Source: CAYSCS01 sp964429695 (GTDB lineage: Bacteria > Acidobacteriota > Aminicenantia > Aminicenantales > Aminicenantaceae). Taken from it: a DNA stretch of 64,000 nt. Below are positions 27,833-37,058 of this stretch, in pieces. The notes beneath the pieces were generated by a model that searched no databases, was not told the origin of the DNA, and saw nothing but the letters and a program-made list of their open reading frames with translations. Location: assembly GCA_964429695.1 (NCBI GenBank), contig CAYSCS010000063.1:1-64000 (forward strand). Direction: 5' to 3'. Numbering within the stretch: the first letter of the stretch is position 1; every line of letters starts with the position of its first letter. The position numbers were made by a program, and so were the translations under genes.

Positions 27833-28249
27833 ATGATGAAATCAAGATGCCTAAGAGTTTTAATCCCGAGCTTATTCATCTATTCGCTTTGTTTATCTAG
27901 TAGCCAAGTACAAGAAGAAATAGATTACGCGAGGATAATAGGGAAGTGGAATATGGAAGTAAATACAGAAGGCGAATATTACTATCTCCAGATGAACATA
28001 GAAAAGAATGAAGAGGGGATTTCGGGGAAGATAAGTGAGGAGTCGGGTTTCTTTACTGACGTTCCACTTTCCAATCTAAATTTTGATGGAGATATGCTAA
28101 GCTTTGAATTTGTTGCTCCTACCCCACCTGATGGAATGGAAAGACTGTTGAGGGGGGAGTTTAAGGTGGAGGAAGACAGAATGGAGGGTAAGATTTTTGT
28201 TGAAGAACTGGGGATAACTGTCTCGGGAGTGGCGACAAGAGAGGAATAG
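27833..28249 (+). CDS. Small exported protein, unknown function
   Basis: A 138-residue protein; the second of two adjacent ATGs (27836) is equally possible. A signal peptide (SRCLRVLIPSLFIYSLCLSS) is followed by a compact beta-rich domain beginning IIGKWNMEV, whose pattern (GKW, then repeated GxISGKI, FDGDMLSFEF, DRMEGKI) resembles small lipocalin-like barrels. The function is unknown. No strong ribosome-binding site is visible. Confidence 0.65.
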   Translation: MMKSRCLRVLIPSLFIYSLCLSSSQVQEEIDYARIIGKWNMEVNTEGEYYYLQMNIEKNEEGISGKISEESGFFTDVPLSNLNFDGDMLSFEFVAPTPPDGMERLLRGEFKVEEDRMEGKIFVEELGITVSGVATREE

Positions 28250-28420
28250 GTTTTCACTTTTTAGTGTGAATCGAAGATAGTTAAGTTTTCGAAATCTTAA
28301 AGAGTTTAAAAAGTCACTCAAATCAAAATTTCTAAATCACAATAAGAGTTCAAGGTAAGCAAAGAGTCACGTGTAGAGGAGGATTCTGAGCTTTTCCTTT
28401 TAAATTTAGGCAAAAAACCC

Positions 28421-28449
28421 TTGACACCCTGTTCAGGTTTTCATATTTA
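28421..28449 (+). promoter_or_regulatory. Candidate promoter of the MFS gene
   Basis: TTGACA (28421-28426) is 17 bases from TATTTA (28444-28449), about 80 bases before the start codon. The -35 box is perfect and the -10 box is moderate. Confidence 0.45.
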
Positions 28450-28530
28450 TCCTTCTAGATACTGATATACTGATAAGAAAGAAAATTTTCCCTAAGCAAT
28501 AATCTTGTGGTTGAATGAAGAGAGGTGGCT

Positions 28531-29802
28531 ATGGATAAAGAAAAAAGAGAAGAGGTGTTCAGGCTCCGATGGTGGGTTCTCCTTCTCATGGGTTTAGCGA
28601 TTTTTGGTTCATATTATGCCTACGATGCCGTAAGTCCTATCGCTGATTTCATCATCAAAGGGATGAAAATTACCAGAGCCGAGTATGGATTGCTTTTCAG
28701 TTATTATTCTTTGCCAAATTTTATCATGGTCTTAGTAGGGGGAATTTTGCTGGATAAAATCGGGATTAGGAAAGCTGGGTCGTTGTATTCTGGACTTTGT
28801 GCCCTGGGAGTATTGCTGACGGCTGCAGGAGCTAATTTCCAGGTCATGCTCTGGGGACGATTCATCTACGGAATAGGTTCAGAATCTCTTATCATCACCA
28901 TGAATAAAATTCTTTCCAAATGGTTTCGAGGGAAAGAGCTGGCTTTTGCTTTTGGATTGAACATCACGGTGGCGAGGCTCGGCACTTTTGCCGCGCTCAA
29001 TAGCGCTGCTCGTATCCAGGAATGGAGCGGCTCATGGCGCCTGGCACTTTGGGTTTCCGCAGTCTTGATGTTCTTAAGTTTTGCTTTTTTTCTGGTCTAT
29101 GTTGCTTTAGACAAAGTCAAGGAAAGTTTTTTTCAAGAAGAAAAAGGTAAGGATGAGGAGAAATTTGTTTTTAAAGATATATACAAGTTTAAACCATCCT
29201 TCTGGTATGTTTCCCTTTTATGTATGACTTTCTATTCAGCCATATTTCCTTTTACGGCCTTTTCTACAGTCTTCCTCCAGTCAAAATTTGGATTCAGTGC
29301 AGTAAAGGGTGGTTTTTTCACTTCTCTAGTAATCACAGGGACCATGGCTTTTACTCCTTTCTTTGGACTTTTTGTGGATAAGGCGGGGAGAAGAGCCACT
29401 TTGATGATTATTGGCTCCCTCATGCTCATTCCCATTCATTTAAGCCTCGGTTTGACCTATCTTAACCCTGTGTTTGCCATGATTGCCCTCGGGATTTCTT
29501 TCTCCCTTGTACCGGCGGCCATGTGGCCATCAATTCCCATTTTGGTCGCCGAGAAACGCCTAGGGACGGCCTTCGGCTTGATGACTCTCATCCAGAACAT
29601 AGGACTTACTGTGTTTCCCTGGGTTGCAGGAAGGATAACCGATCTCTCTGGAGGAGATTACACTAATACCATGGTCATGTTTGCTTGCCTTGGTGGCACG
29701 GGTCTCTTGTTTTCGCTCCTTCTCAAGCTCGCAGATAAGAAAGAGGGTTCAGGGATAGAGCTTCCTTCGAAGATGGCCCAGGCTTCTCTGGCTAATCCTT
29801 GA
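28531..29802 (+). CDS. Major facilitator superfamily transporter
   Basis: A 423-residue inner-membrane carrier with about 12 helices. The MFS loop signature appears in both halves: LLDKIGIRKAGS after helix 2 and LFVDKAGRRATLM after helix 8. I choose the ATG at 28531, which has GAGGTG 4-5 bases upstream; an in-frame GTG at 28525 overlaps that site and is less likely. The substrate cannot be read from the sequence. It stands alone. Confidence 0.88.
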   Translation: MDKEKREEVFRLRWWVLLLMGLAIFGSYYAYDAVSPIADFIIKGMKITRAEYGLLFSYYSLPNFIMVLVGGILLDKIGIRKAGSLYSGLCALGVLLTAAGANFQVMLWGRFIYGIGSESLIITMNKILSKWFRGKELAFAFGLNITVARLGTFAALNSAARIQEWSGSWRLALWVSAVLMFLSFAFFLVYVALDKVKESFFQEEKGKDEEKFVFKDIYKFKPSFWYVSLLCMTFYSAIFPFTAFSTVFLQSKFGFSAVKGGFFTSLVITGTMAFTPFFGLFVDKAGRRATLMIIGSLMLIPIHLSLGLTYLNPVFAMIALGISFSLVPAAMWPSIPILVAEKRLGTAFGLMTLIQNIGLTVFPWVAGRITDLSGGDYTNTMVMFACLGGTGLLFSLLLKLADKKEGSGIELPSKMAQASLANP

Positions 29803-29889
29803 ATTTATTAAGACTTTTCTTTCAGGGAGAGATTGTTGCCAATCAATATTTTTTTTGGTATAAATCTTGCCTCTCGAAGAGATTGTTCC

Positions 29890-30495
29890 ATGATTAAAAC
29901 TATAATCTCAGACCTGGGGAAGGTAATATTATTTTTTGATAATAAAATTTTCTACACTAGGATTTCTCAGTTCTCTCCCTATTCTCCAGAGAGGGTGGCA
30001 GAGCTTGTTAGGCTCAATTTTAATCTCGTGCAGTCTTTCGACAAGGGGGAGATGAGCCCTCATGATTTCTACAAGAATGTCTCCGACATGCTTAAGGTTG
30101 AGATAGATTATGAGAGATTTTACGAAATATACAATGATGTTTTTTCTCTCAATTCGTCAGTTCTCGAGATTTATAAAAAGCTGAAGCCAAGATTAAGGCT
30201 TATGCTTTGTTCCAACACAGACGTGATGAGATTCGGGTTTATAAAAAAAAGATATCCCTCTATCCTTATCTTCCACGAGTACATCCTTTCCTATGAAGTT
30301 GGCTGGATGAAGCCACATCCCCAGATTTACAGGGCTGCGCTCAAGAAGGCTCAAGCAAAAGCAGAAGAATGTGTTTTTATCGATGACTTAAAAGAAAATA
30401 TTGAAGCAGCTGAAATACTGGGCATAAAAGGGATTCTTTTCGGTCCCCAAACCAACCTTGAGGAATCTCTAAGGAAAGTGGGAGTGGATTTATGA
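29890..30495 (+). CDS. HAD-superfamily hydrolase (YihX-like)
   Basis: A 201-residue cytosolic phosphatase-like protein. Motif I reads ISDLGKVIL, as in the FDLGNV group that includes YihX; motif II is CSNTD; the motif III Lys is in WMKPHPQIY; motif IV is FIDDLKENI. I start at the ATG at 29890, directly before the conserved strand; the 19 residues upstream of it are not family-like. The likely reaction is hydrolysis of a small sugar phosphate, but the substrate is unknown. Confidence 0.85.
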   Translation: MIKTIISDLGKVILFFDNKIFYTRISQFSPYSPERVAELVRLNFNLVQSFDKGEMSPHDFYKNVSDMLKVEIDYERFYEIYNDVFSLNSSVLEIYKKLKPRLRLMLCSNTDVMRFGFIKKRYPSILIFHEYILSYEVGWMKPHPQIYRAALKKAQAKAEECVFIDDLKENIEAAEILGIKGILFGPQTNLEESLRKVGVDL

Positions 30496-30532
30496 TTTAT
30501 ATGATTTAAATGATATCTCCTCTTCCCTCTTT

Positions 30533-30928
30533 TTAGGTAGAATAAATATTGAGGAAAACCTTCCTTTTCCTTGGTCCATCAAATTCACAAAAAAATACCC
30601 CTTGCCAGGTCCCAAGAGTGAGCCTCTTCTTATCGATTATTATGCTCAAGGAGCTTCCGATGAGGCTTGCCTTCACATGGGCGGGGGAATTACCTTCAAC
30701 ATGCGCGAAGGGAAGTGAGGAGGGGACCATTTTTCTAAGGCTCATCAAAATATCATCCCTTACTGAAAAATCTGCATTTTCATTAATCGTCACCCCTGCT
30801 GTGGTATGGGGAACGTAGACAAGACATATTCCATTTTCAACTCCCGAGAGGGAAACTGCCTCTTGAATTTCGGGAGTGATATCGATGAATTCTTCCTTTT
30901 TTTGGGAGATAACTTCAAGAATCTTCAT
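30533..30928 (-). CDS. YjbQ/UPF0047 family protein
   Basis: A 131-residue protein matching the YjbQ family along its whole length: PHTTAGVTINENAD, HVEGNSPAHVKASLIGSS and LGTWQGVFFCEFDGPRKR. The fold forms a compact trimer, and E. coli YjbQ has weak thiamine phosphate synthase activity; the physiological role is unclear. It is convergent with the HAD gene, 37 bases away. Confidence 0.92.
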   Translation of the reverse strand: MKILEVISQKKEEFIDITPEIQEAVSLSGVENGICLVYVPHTTAGVTINENADFSVRDDILMSLRKMVPSSLPFAHVEGNSPAHVKASLIGSSLSIIIDKKRLTLGTWQGVFFCEFDGPRKRKVFLNIYST

Positions 30929-31012
30929 CTCTTACCTCCCTCATGTTGTCTTATTTTAACATAGAAGGAGAGGTGGCATAAAAATTTTTTGAGCTTGCTG
31001 AGAAAAAAACTC

Positions 31013-31041
31013 TTGACAAATCTAAAGTTTGACCTTAAATT
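31013..31041 (+). promoter_or_regulatory. Candidate promoter of the nrdD operon
   Basis: TTGACA (31013-31018) and TAAATT (31036-31041) are 17 bases apart. The following leader of about 145 bases is very AT-rich and contains a second possible -10 (TATAAT near 31077). No convincing NrdR box was identified. Confidence 0.5.
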
Positions 31042-31192
31042 ATGTGCATAAATACAAGATTTAGTATTAATTTATCTTATAATACTATATATGGATATTA
31101 TTTTTGAATTTCTTAAGATATTTTCAAAGATTTTAGATTTTAGAAGGAAAAGAAATTAATTAAACTAGAAATTTACCAAAAGGAGGGTTTTG

Positions 31193-33274
31193 ATGCAAAG
31201 AACGATAGCGAGGATCAAGAAGAGAGATGGAACTATCGTGGATTTTTCACAAGAAAAAATCACTAACGCCATTTATAAGGCCATGGAATCCAATGGATTG
31301 AAAGATAGAAGAGCAGCTCAGAACGTTTCTGATATAGTCTGTTTCGTTCTTGAGGATAAGTTCGGAGGATACACGATTCCCTCTGTGGAACAAATTCAGG
31401 ACATAGTCGAAATGGTGTTGATGAAACAAGGCTATCACGAGATCGCCAAGAGTTATATCCTCTATAGAGAGAGACATAAAGAAATAAGAGAGGCAAAGAA
31501 GATTGGAATCAATTTGGAGCGCTTGATAAAAGATTACATCAATGAAGTTGACTGGAAAATAAGGGAAAATTCAAACGAAGGAGTGATGAGTTTTTCGGGA
31601 TTGAATGCTAGGATTTCAGGGGAGGTGCTTTCAAATTTTGCTCTAAATCAGATTTATTCAGAAAACATTAAAAAGGCTCATCTTGAAGGCTATTTTCACA
31701 TTCATGACCTTTCTTACCCTATCGTGGGTTATTGTGCGGGCTGGTCTCTAGAGAAATTGCTCAGGAAAGGCTTCGGTCATGTTCCCAACCAAGTCCACTC
31801 CTCTCCAGCCCGACATCTTGAGACTGCTACTCTTCATATGGTGAATTTTATCGGCACAATGCAGGGAGAATTCGCAGGGGCTCAAGCATTCTCAAGCGTC
31901 GATACCCTTTTGGCTCCATTTGTGAGGTTTGATAATCTCGATTATGAAAGAGTTAAGCAGGATATCCAGAAACTCATCTATGGGTTGAATGTACCCTCAA
32001 GATGGGGATGGCAAACACCTTTTTCTAACCTGACATTTGACTGGACAGTGCCTGAGGACATGAGGGATAAACCTGTGGTGGTGGGAGGAGAGGAGCTTTC
32101 CTCGACTTATGGAGATTATGAAAGAGAGATGAAGATGATAAATCGTGCCTTTCTTGAACTCATGCTTGAAGGAGACCATGAAGGGAGAGTTTTCACCTTT
32201 CCCATTCCTACCTACAATTTGACTAAGAATTTTGACTGGGACTCTCCAAATGCAAAGCTCCTTTTCGAGGTCACCGCTAAATACGGCATTCCCTATTTCC
32301 AGAATTATATCGGAACAGACCTAGACCCTGGTGATATCAGAGCGATGTGTTGTAGGTTGAACCTTGACCAGAGGGAGTTGTTGAGAAGGCCGGGTAATAT
32401 CTGGGGACCAGGGGATTCGACTGGTTCGATTGGGGTTGTCACTATCAACATGAACAGGATTGGATATGAGGCAAGCTCAGTGGATGAATTCTTTGAAATT
32501 TTAAGAAAGCTAATGGTGTTGGCCAAGGAATCTCTGGAGACAAAAAGGGAAATAATCAATAGCATGCTGAGCAAGGGCATGATGCCTTACACGCTCGTTT
32601 ATTTAGGCCATTTTGACAACCATTTTTCTACAATAGGTCTCTGCGGAATGCATGAATGCTGTCTAAATTTCTTGGGAAAGGGAATTGGGACGTCAGAGGG
32701 GAAGGAGTTTACCATTGAAGTCCTCAATTTCATGAGAGAGACTTTAAGAGAATTCCAGGAGGAAACAGGAAATCTCTATAATCTGGAAGCTTCTCCCGCC
32801 GAGTCAACATCATACAGGCTGGCAAGACTTGATAAGGAAAAATATCCCAGGATTATCACTTCGGGAACCGAGAGATTCCCTTACCTCACCAACTCCACTC
32901 AGCTCAATGTAGACGCCACAAGGGATATATTCGAGGCAATTGAACATCAAAAGGATATTCAACCCCTTTATACGGGAGGAACAATTTTTCATGCCTTTCT
33001 GCCAGAAGCAATCGATGGGAGGACATGCCAGAAGCTGGTGAGAAAAATAGCCGAGACAAAGTTACCTTACTTCAGTATAACTCCCACTTTCAGCATCTGC
33101 AAAAACCATGGTTATCTCAAAGGTAAAGCTCCTCTCTGTCCTGAATGCAATGAGGTGACAGAGGTTTATTCTAGAATTGTGGGCTATTTGAGACCTGTGG
33201 CTACCTGGAACGATGGAAAGCAACAGGAGTTTAGAGATAGAGTTACCTTCAGCGTGATTGAGAGGAGTTCGTGA
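31193..33274 (+). CDS. nrdD: Anaerobic (class III) ribonucleoside-triphosphate reductase
   Basis: A 693-residue enzyme that reduces ribonucleotides to deoxynucleotides by a glycyl radical. An ATP-cone (about 1-95; ARIKKRDGTIVDFSQEKI) precedes the barrel. The C-terminus carries the Cys-rich zinc region (SICKNHGYLKG, then LCPEC) and the glycyl-radical loop RIVGYLRP followed by WNDGKQQEFRDR. I take the ATG at 31193, 8 bases after AAAGGAGGG; the TTG immediately before it is in frame but less likely. It leads an operon with a glutaredoxin, its activase and dUTPase. It indicates growth without oxygen. Confidence 0.96.
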   Translation: MQRTIARIKKRDGTIVDFSQEKITNAIYKAMESNGLKDRRAAQNVSDIVCFVLEDKFGGYTIPSVEQIQDIVEMVLMKQGYHEIAKSYILYRERHKEIREAKKIGINLERLIKDYINEVDWKIRENSNEGVMSFSGLNARISGEVLSNFALNQIYSENIKKAHLEGYFHIHDLSYPIVGYCAGWSLEKLLRKGFGHVPNQVHSSPARHLETATLHMVNFIGTMQGEFAGAQAFSSVDTLLAPFVRFDNLDYERVKQDIQKLIYGLNVPSRWGWQTPFSNLTFDWTVPEDMRDKPVVVGGEELSSTYGDYEREMKMINRAFLELMLEGDHEGRVFTFPIPTYNLTKNFDWDSPNAKLLFEVTAKYGIPYFQNYIGTDLDPGDIRAMCCRLNLDQRELLRRPGNIWGPGDSTGSIGVVTINMNRIGYEASSVDEFFEILRKLMVLAKESLETKREIINSMLSKGMMPYTLVYLGHFDNHFSTIGLCGMHECCLNFLGKGIGTSEGKEFTIEVLNFMRETLREFQEETGNLYNLEASPAESTSYRLARLDKEKYPRIITSGTERFPYLTNSTQLNVDATRDIFEAIEHQKDIQPLYTGGTIFHAFLPEAIDGRTCQKLVRKIAETKLPYFSITPTFSICKNHGYLKGKAPLCPECNEVTEVYSRIVGYLRPVATWNDGKQQEFRDRVTFSVIERSS

Positions 33275-33278
33275 AATC

Positions 33279-33545
33279 ATGAAATATTTTTTCTTCACCT
33301 ATCCTAACTGTGAGAGATGCGAAGGATTGAGAGAATACCTGAAAGAGATGAAGATTTCATTTCAGGAATACGATCTCAGCTTAAAGGAGAGTAAAGCTAA
33401 GATCCGTGAATTCTTGACTGCTTTAAAAAGAGACGAAAAAGGCGCAATCATCATTCCCACTCTCATCCTCCAGGATGAGGGGGAGGTGAAGGCGGTTTTG
33501 AACAGCAGAGGGGAAATGGAAGAATGGTTGAAATCAAAGGCATAG
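33279..33545 (+). CDS. Glutaredoxin-like protein in the nrd operon
   Basis: An 88-residue thioredoxin-fold protein with the redox motif CERC near the N-terminus (YFFFTYPNCERCEGLREYL) and a cis-Pro-type IIIPTLIL. The ATG at 33279 is only 4 bases after the nrdD stop, with GGAG upstream. It probably supplies electrons to NrdD or NrdG; class III reductases of the NrdD2/NrdD3 type are known to use thioredoxin- or glutaredoxin-like donors rather than formate. Its last 22 bases overlap nrdG. Confidence 0.82.
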   Translation: MKYFFFTYPNCERCEGLREYLKEMKISFQEYDLSLKESKAKIREFLTALKRDEKGAIIIPTLILQDEGEVKAVLNSRGEMEEWLKSKA

Positions 33546-34222
33546 AAAAATTCGCACCAAAAGATTTTGAAGGCTACATTTCTGCTACGGTTTTCCTTGG
33601 GGGCTGTAACCTAAGGTGCCCCTACTGTCAAAACTCAAGGCTTGTGCTTGAACCTGAAAAGATGCCGAGTTTTCCTCAGGATTATTTTTTGAGCTTCCTG
33701 GACCAGAGGAAGGGTTGGCTTGAAGGGATCTGTGTTTCAGGAGGAGAGCCCTTGCTGGATGATGAGCTTGAAGTCCTACTCATCCTAATCAAGGAAAGAG
33801 GACTCTTGGCGAAGATAGAGACAAATGGATGTTTCCCCTCGAGGCTTGAGACACTCATTGGAAAGAATCTCATCGACCAGGTGGCGATGGATGTCAAGGC
33901 ACCTCTTGAGAAATACGGCGAAGTAACCCGCTCGAAGATATCCGGGAGTCTAATCCAGGAAAGTATATGGCTTATCAAAAATTCTGGACTGAAGTATGAA
34001 TTCAGGACCACAGTCGTCCCCGGATTGATTGATGCTCAAGATGTAGAGAAAATAGGAATGCTGATTGAAGGTGCAGATTTATATCAAATCCAGCAGTTCT
34101 TTCCCCTGAACACGCTCGATAGGAATTTCCTTCGGATATGCCCTTATTCGAGAGAAGAATTGGAGGGATTCCGCAAGATTGTTGAGCCCTATGTCAAAGA
34201 GGTTAGGATAGAAGGAATCTGA
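33524..34222 (+). CDS. nrdG: Anaerobic ribonucleotide reductase activating protein (radical SAM)
   Basis: A 232-residue radical SAM activase that installs the glycyl radical on NrdD. The cluster motif is CNLRCPYC (C-x3-C-x2-C), followed by SGGEPLL and KIETNG. The ATG lies inside the end of the glutaredoxin gene (22-base overlap), suggesting coupled translation. It resembles the longer NrdG-like activases of uncultured anaerobes. Confidence 0.92.
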   Translation: MVEIKGIEKFAPKDFEGYISATVFLGGCNLRCPYCQNSRLVLEPEKMPSFPQDYFLSFLDQRKGWLEGICVSGGEPLLDDELEVLLILIKERGLLAKIETNGCFPSRLETLIGKNLIDQVAMDVKAPLEKYGEVTRSKISGSLIQESIWLIKNSGLKYEFRTTVVPGLIDAQDVEKIGMLIEGADLYQIQQFFPLNTLDRNFLRICPYSREELEGFRKIVEPYVKEVRIEGI

Positions 34223-34223
34223 G

Positions 34224-34646
34224 ATGTTACTTAAAGTGAAGAGGATTGACAAAGATTCCAAGCTTCCCCGTTACGGACATAAAGGAGATGCGGGACTTGA
34301 CCTTTTCTCCGCCATTGACTGTATTCTTGAGCCGGGAGAAGTGAAGGCAATTCCTACCGGAATTAAAGTTTCCCTTCCCCAGGGATATGCAGGTTTAATT
34401 TGGGATAAGAGTGGAATTTCTCTTAAAGGAGTCCACAGGCTTGCTGGAGTCATAGATGCCGGATATAGAGGGGAAATAGCCGTAGTAATGGCGAACATGG
34501 GAAAAGAATCTTTCGCGGTCCGTAAAGGAATGAAGATAGCGCAGATGCTGGTTCAGCCTGTAGAAGAGGTTGAGGTGTTAGAGGTAGAAGAGCTTGATGA
34601 AACACTGCGTGGGGAAGGTGGGTTTGGGAGCACGGGAAAATACTGA
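34224..34646 (+). CDS. dut: dUTP diphosphatase
   Basis: A 140-residue trimeric dUTPase that removes dUTP and provides dUMP. The five motifs are present: DAGLDLFS, DKSGIS, GVIDAGYRGE, GMKIAQM and RGEGGFGSTG. It starts 1 base after the nrdG stop and completes a deoxynucleotide operon. Confidence 0.95.
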   Translation: MLLKVKRIDKDSKLPRYGHKGDAGLDLFSAIDCILEPGEVKAIPTGIKVSLPQGYAGLIWDKSGISLKGVHRLAGVIDAGYRGEIAVVMANMGKESFAVRKGMKIAQMLVQPVEEVEVLEVEELDETLRGEGGFGSTGKY

Positions 34647-34807
34647 ATGAGGAATTTGAGTTCTTTCCCTTAGATTAATCTTCAGGCTTCTATTGAGAAT
34701 GAAACCCCTTTCTTTCTTGAAGGAGAAGTTTTCTGGGGAGAATAATTTGTCCTGCCCTAGGAAATGATTTACCTTGATAGAAAAGATAAGGAAATGAGAA
34801 GTATGAA

Positions 34808-34969
34808 ATGTTAAAAATAATAATCGGCATCATAATAGGCGGAGGAGTAGGATTTCTTTACTCTCGATTTGTTGGATGTAAATCTGGTCTCTGTCTTATC
34901 CTAAGAAACCCTTATCTCTCTACTCTCTATGGGGCTTTGCTCGGGGCTCTTGTGGCTCGCATTCTCTGA
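34808..34969 (+). CDS. Small membrane protein (DUF6132-like, 53 aa)
   Basis: A 53-residue protein of two membrane segments (LKIIIGIIIGGGVGFLY and LYGALLGALVARIL) separated by GCKSGLC and NPYLSTLYG. This matches the short DUF6132-type proteins with GCxSGxCP and a glycine-rich second helix. The ribosome-binding site is weak (GGAAATGAGAAG). The function is unknown. Confidence 0.65.
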   Translation: MLKIIIGIIIGGGVGFLYSRFVGCKSGLCLILRNPYLSTLYGALLGALVARIL

Positions 34970-35426
34970 TATGTTCTTGATTAAATTTTGTCGTGAATTT
35001 CCTGATTGTTTTTTTAAGAAGATAACTTCTTTTAATTACTCAATAGAGCTTCGCCATCGAGGGAAAAAAAAGAGGATTCTTTTTTTACTTACTTAATTTA
35101 CGAATTCATCCTCCGCAGGTAGCCTCAACTTAAAATCAAGAGGAAAGATGATTTTTTATTCTTCCACGAGGAGATTGAAGGATATTTTTTTGTTGCACAA
35201 ATCAGAAAAACATGATAAAAAAATTCATGCTTTTTCATGGGATTTCAAGAATCATCTGGCTTTATTTTTATGGGCTTGCTCAATCAAGGTTTTTTGCCCT
35301 TGATTTTGAAAAGATTAAGAATTTTTTTCAGTGTGATAGAAGGGGGAGGAAATCCTGAAAAGAAAAGCTTTATTTTTTGCGCCCCGAAAAGAGCCTTAAG
35401 AAGTAAAATATTTGAGGAGGTTAAGC
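34970..35426. other. AT-rich intergenic stretch with a stem-loop
   Basis: No gene is supported. AATCAAGG (35282-35289) and CCTTGATT (35298-35305) form an 8-bp stem, without a T tail. The ribosome-binding site GAGGAGG of the next gene is near 35412. Confidence 0.5.
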
Positions 35427-36983
35427 ATGAAGGGGTTTAGGAAAATTATCTGGGTTATGGCTTCTCTTCTGGCATTAATCTTACTCAGTTTTTCGTTCAG
35501 GACCGATGAGTTATCTACTCGGAGAATGGAGGCCACGATTCGTTTCCTGGCAGATGACCTCTTAGAGGGAAGAGGAGCACCTTCGAGGGGAGCTGACATC
35601 GCTTCGCTTTACCTAGCCAGTGAGCTTAAGGCAGCGGGACTAAAACCAGCGAATGAGGGGAGTTACTTTCAGACTTTTACAGTGGGCAAGTTTGAGAGGG
35701 AAAAATCTGAGTATGAGATATCCTTGAATGGAGTCCCTCTAGGCTCAGAAGACTTTATCTTTCTCCCTTTTGGAATGGATCCGGGAAAGACACCCATGAA
35801 ATTTAACCTCGTTTTCTCAGGCTACGGCATATTCGCTCCGGAAGAAGGGATTGATGATTTTAAAGACATAGATATTCGGGGGAAGGCGGTAGTTGCTCTC
35901 TCTGGTGCACCATGGGAACTTGACCCTTACTCCTTGTTTGGTTATGACCATGCAATCGGGAAGTCTCTCCATGTGGCTGTGAGGAAGGGGGCTCTGCTTG
36001 TCTATGTTAGTGAAGAGATTGAAAGCGAAGAAGCAAAGTCGAAGAGTCTCGAGATCCAATTTGCCGAGGCGATGTCTCGAGTCCCATTTGTCTTCATTCC
36101 CGAATTTAAAGGGAAACCTACCTCCGGCATAGGTGCAATGCTCATTGTGAAACCTTCTGTTTTTAATAAGGCATTGGCAGGGGCTTGTGGAGGGACTTTT
36201 GAAGAATTGAAAACAAGGCTGGCTCAAGGAGAGAATTTATCTTTCGAGCTCGATGTCTCACTTAAAGTTCACATCAAGACAGAACCAGAATTTGCCCTCA
36301 CCCGAAACGTGGTGGCCTTCCTTGAAGGGAATGACCCCAAGCTGAAGGATGAATGGATAATCCTCACCGCCCATTATGACCATTTAGGGTTTTATGCTGC
36401 TAGAGAGGGCGAAGATGGCATCTACAATGGGGCTGATGATAATGCTTCAGGAACGGCAGCTATTTTGGAGGTAGCAACAAGATTAGCCTCTGAGGAGCAA
36501 CTTCGGAGAAGCCTTTTAATAGCCTTTGTCACTGGGGAGGAAAGGGGGCTCTTAGGTTCGGCTTATTATTCCGCTCATCCCCTTGTGCCTTACGAGAAGG
36601 TGATAGTTAACATCAACGCCGACATGGTGGGAAGGTCTCAAGGCTCTCTTCAGGCTCTGGCGACAGGTTGCGATGCCATCTATTCCAAATCAGAGGAATT
36701 TGCCCAGGCCGCGGGAATAAAGGTTATTCCTGATCAACACCCATCCTGGCGTCTGGTTTATTTCACTGATGTCTACCATTTTGCCCGATTCAACGTTCCT
36801 TTTGTCCAGTTTTTTACAGACCTTCACAATGATTACCACCAACCTTCAGATGAAATTGAGCTCATTCGATTTGAGGAGCTGGGAAGAATTTTTAAGGTGA
36901 TTTATGAATTGACAAAATTTTATGCTCAAGGAGGAGAAAAGCCTGAATTTAAAAGACCTATCTGGTTTATTACTCCTGATTGA
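35427..36983 (+). CDS. M28-family zinc aminopeptidase, exported
   Basis: A 518-residue peptidase with an N-terminal signal anchor (IIWVMASLLALILLSFSF), a protease-associated insert domain (about 110-270) and the M28 catalytic domain: TAHYDHLG, NGADDNASG, TGEERGLLGS, NINADMVGR and LHNDYHQPSDE, which together supply both zinc ions and the catalytic Glu. I start at the ATG at 35427, preceded by GAGGAGG. It likely trims peptides in the periplasm, consistent with a protein-fermenting lifestyle. Confidence 0.9.
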   Translation: MKGFRKIIWVMASLLALILLSFSFRTDELSTRRMEATIRFLADDLLEGRGAPSRGADIASLYLASELKAAGLKPANEGSYFQTFTVGKFEREKSEYEISLNGVPLGSEDFIFLPFGMDPGKTPMKFNLVFSGYGIFAPEEGIDDFKDIDIRGKAVVALSGAPWELDPYSLFGYDHAIGKSLHVAVRKGALLVYVSEEIESEEAKSKSLEIQFAEAMSRVPFVFIPEFKGKPTSGIGAMLIVKPSVFNKALAGACGGTFEELKTRLAQGENLSFELDVSLKVHIKTEPEFALTRNVVAFLEGNDPKLKDEWIILTAHYDHLGFYAAREGEDGIYNGADDNASGTAAILEVATRLASEEQLRRSLLIAFVTGEERGLLGSAYYSAHPLVPYEKVIVNINADMVGRSQGSLQALATGCDAIYSKSEEFAQAAGIKVIPDQHPSWRLVYFTDVYHFARFNVPFVQFFTDLHNDYHQPSDEIELIRFEELGRIFKVIYELTKFYAQGGEKPEFKRPIWFITPD

Positions 36984-37058
36984 TTAAATAGGAAGCACCG
37001 ACTCTGAAGAGAGAAGAGAAATTATCTTGAAAATAGAAATTACGCCCTGATTAAAGAG

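Noticed and set aside
35237..35440. A 67-codon frame overlapping the start of the M28 peptidase gene
   Set aside because: It has no ribosome-binding site and overlaps the well-supported start at 35427.
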